This document shows, in pieces, positions 5,545 through 7,204 of a DNA stretch of 7,204 nt. The notes below the pieces were generated by a model. It did no database searches. It was not told the origin of the DNA and saw only the letters and a list, made by a program, of their open reading frames with translations. How positions within the stretch are numbered: the stretch's first letter is position 1; every line of letters begins with the position of its first letter. Where the stretch lies: assembly GCA_018667995.1 (NCBI GenBank), contig JABIQT010000001.1, positions 1 through 7,204 of the forward strand, read 5' to 3'. The position numbers were made by a program, and so were the translations under genes. The DNA comes from Candidatus Latescibacterota bacterium (GTDB taxonomy: Bacteria > JAAXHH01 > JABIQT01).

Positions 5545-7204
5545 ATGAGAATTTGCTACTTGGCCGGTGCTCTGCTCCTCCTCACCCTTGATGTCGAGGC
5601 CACAGAAGATTCCCGCGGGATTCGGGCAGTCTACAACGAAACCCGTACGGCTCTGGTAATCGGCAATTCTGCATACCCCAATGGTCCCTTGCGCAATGCG
5701 GCCAACGATGCGTCGGACATCTCGGAGCTGCTGGAGCAACGCAGTTTCGACGTGACGGTACTCATCGACGCAGATAAGCGACAGATGGAGACTGCCATGG
5801 AGACCTTCGGTGCAAAACTCTCCAAAGGGGGAGTGGGGCTGTTCTACTTTGCGGGACATGCCATACAGGTTCGGGGAATCAACTACCTCATGCCAATTGA
5901 GACCTCGCCGCGGAAGGAAGCTGACGTCGAGTACGTAGCGGTTGATATCGGACGCGTGCTGTCCGAGTTGGACAATTCGAACAACCGGTTGAACCTGGTG
6001 ATCCTGGACGCGTGTCGAGATAACCCCTTCGTGCGCAGCTTCCGAGGCTCGGCTAACGGCTTGGCTAAGATGGATGCACCGCGAGGTACCCTCATCGCCT
6101 ACGCAACGAGTCCCGGCAGGACGGCAGCAGATGGAGATTATGCGAACGGTATCTACACACAGCACCTGCTGGGGCAGATGCGGGTTCCAGGACAAGAGAT
6201 GCAACAGATGTTCAAGCGAGTGCGGGCAGCCGTGGAATCCGAGACGGCAGGCGTGCAGACACCGGAGGAGTGGGACCGGACGACGGGAGACTTCTATTTC
6301 ACACCGATCGACCAGCTCGATGAGCAGCTGGACCTGACAGCCGACGAGCTTGCGCGGTACCAGCAACTGGTGGCAGAGCAGCGCGCCGCGGACCGGGCCG
6401 TCGAGGAAATGGAAGCGGAAAAAGTCGCCACCATTGCTGAGATGGAGCGAAAAATAGAGTCGTTGCGGAATCAGGTGGCAGCACCGGGTAGCACCGACAG
6501 CTCTCTCGACGGGCTGATCGCGGCTGGCAAGCAGCGTGAACAGTTTCAGAGCGACTTAAGGGCGGCCAACCGCACGCGTGACGAGGAGATGGCCGGAGAA
6601 GTGGCTCGCCTCAAGGCGAGATTCAATACAGATTACAAGAAATACAGGTGGATCGCTGACGGAGATCTCATGCAATCTTCTGAGAAACTGCGCGCATGGC
6701 AATTGATCTGTAGCACATGGGATGTAGCGGGCGTGAGCGGTGAGCCAGGATCGCTGCAATGGGATGACAGGACGGGTAGGGTCATCATCAGGCCAAGCAA
6801 TCGTGATGACATGGTGTATGTACCGGAGGGGTCGTTCACGATGGGAGGACTCGACACTGACGAAGGTGAGAGACCCGCACAAGTGAACGTGGGTGGATTC
6901 TGGATCGACCGGACGGAGGTGACCGTCAATGCTTACCGTCGTTGCGTTGAGGCGGGCAAGTGTGGCAACCCCCTGAACTCTGGCTCCTGTAATTGGGGTT
7001 ATTCTAACCGGAGTGCACATCCGATCAACTGTGTGAGCTGGCACGACGCACAGGGGTATTGCTCGTGGGTGGAAAAGCGGTTGGCAACAGAGACGGAATG
7101 GGAGAAAGCGGCACGAGGAACAGATGGTCGGACCTATCCGTGGGGAGAAGAAGCCGCCGACTGTAGGCGCGCCGTCATGGGCAGAAATGGCAGTGGGTGT
7201 GGTC
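5545..7204 (+). CDS. Exported caspase-like peptidase fused to an FGE-sulfatase domain (3' end missing)
   Basis: The frame is open from ATG 5545 to the window end (553 codons visible); TAG at 5539-5541 makes this the first possible start. Residues 1-19 (MRICYLAGALLLLTLDVEA) are a signal peptide with a likely VEA cleavage site. The caspase domain has His105 (YFAGHA) and Cys157 (LDACRDNPF). A coiled coil runs about 260-358, then a linker with AWQLICSTW. From residue 423 (MVYVPEGSFTMGG) begins an FGE-sulfatase/SUMF1 domain with its usual landmarks: FWIDRTEVTVNAYRRCVEAG, NCVSWHDAQGYCSWV, KRLATETEWEKAARG, YPWGEE. In true formylglycine-generating enzymes this fold oxidises sulfatase cysteines, but many bacterial members serve as C-type-lectin-like ligand-binding modules; which applies depends on residues beyond the window. 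It is paralogous to the gene upstream through the linker. Domain calls are strong; function as a ligand-gated or secreted protease is inferred. Confidence 0.92.
   Translation, partial: MRICYLAGALLLLTLDVEATEDSRGIRAVYNETRTALVIGNSAYPNGPLRNAANDASDISELLEQRSFDVTVLIDADKRQMETAMETFGAKLSKGGVGLFYFAGHAIQVRGINYLMPIETSPRKEADVEYVAVDIGRVLSELDNSNNRLNLVILDACRDNPFVRSFRGSANGLAKMDAPRGTLIAYATSPGRTAADGDYANGIYTQHLLGQMRVPGQEMQQMFKRVRAAVESETAGVQTPEEWDRTTGDFYFTPIDQLDEQLDLTADELARYQQLVAEQRAADRAVEEMEAEKVATIAEMERKIESLRNQVAAPGSTDSSLDGLIAAGKQREQFQSDLRAANRTRDEEMAGEVARLKARFNTDYKKYRWIADGDLMQSSEKLRAWQLICSTWDVAGVSGEPGSLQWDDRTGRVIIRPSNRDDMVYVPEGSFTMGGLDTDEGERPAQVNVGGFWIDRTEVTVNAYRRCVEAGKCGNPLNSGSCNWGYSNRSAHPINCVSWHDAQGYCSWVEKRLATETEWEKAARGTDGRTYPWGEEAADCRRAVMGRNGSGCG

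Noticed and set aside
5422-6366. 314-codon minus-strand open frame
   Set aside because: It lies opposite the caspase-FGE gene, whose plus-strand translation shows clear domain motifs; the minus product is rich in Cys, His and Arg and has no recognisable motif.

Overview
The window looks like bacterial chromosomal DNA of moderately high GC content. Two signal-peptide-bearing caspase-like proteins, one carrying an FGE-sulfatase (SUMF1) domain, resemble proteins common in environmental Pseudomonadota, but nothing here fixes the taxon. All convincing genes lie on the + strand. There are no tRNA, rRNA, transposase, integrase or CRISPR genes.

Left block (1-3327): a tight run of genes with overlapping or nearly abutting ends, probably one operon. 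In order it holds: a winged-helix-like protein (34-756, possibly running in from before the window); a small open frame with a strong ribosome binding site but an in-frame TAA (743-886, with an open same-frame continuation to 1090); a protein with features like the TIGR04255 'sporadically distributed' family (1087-1836); an unrecognised protein with a polar N-terminus and helical C-terminus (1838-2497); and a PIN-like nuclease-fold protein (2503-3327). A DNA-binding protein, a sporadic family, an antitoxin-like partner and a PIN protein together suggest an accessory toxin-antitoxin or defence-type cassette. That function is inference. A perfect 15-bp inverted repeat straddles the annotated start of the first gene.

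Middle (3328-3815): non-coding. It holds an imperfect direct repeat flanking two consecutive hairpins; the second is a terminator-like stem that reads better for minus-strand transcription. Nearer the next gene is a 27-codon orphan frame resembling a signal peptide.

Right block (3816-7204): two tandem paralogous genes for exported caspase-fold (peptidase C14) proteins with intact His/Cys dyads. Both have the order signal peptide, caspase domain, coiled coil, short Trp/Cys-containing linker; they then diverge. The first ends in a small alpha/beta module. The second continues into an FGE-sulfatase domain cut off by the window end. The pair looks like a duplicated protease chassis with exchanged C-terminal modules, probably acting outside the cytoplasm. 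Arginine codon use differs between the blocks, so they may have separate origins.
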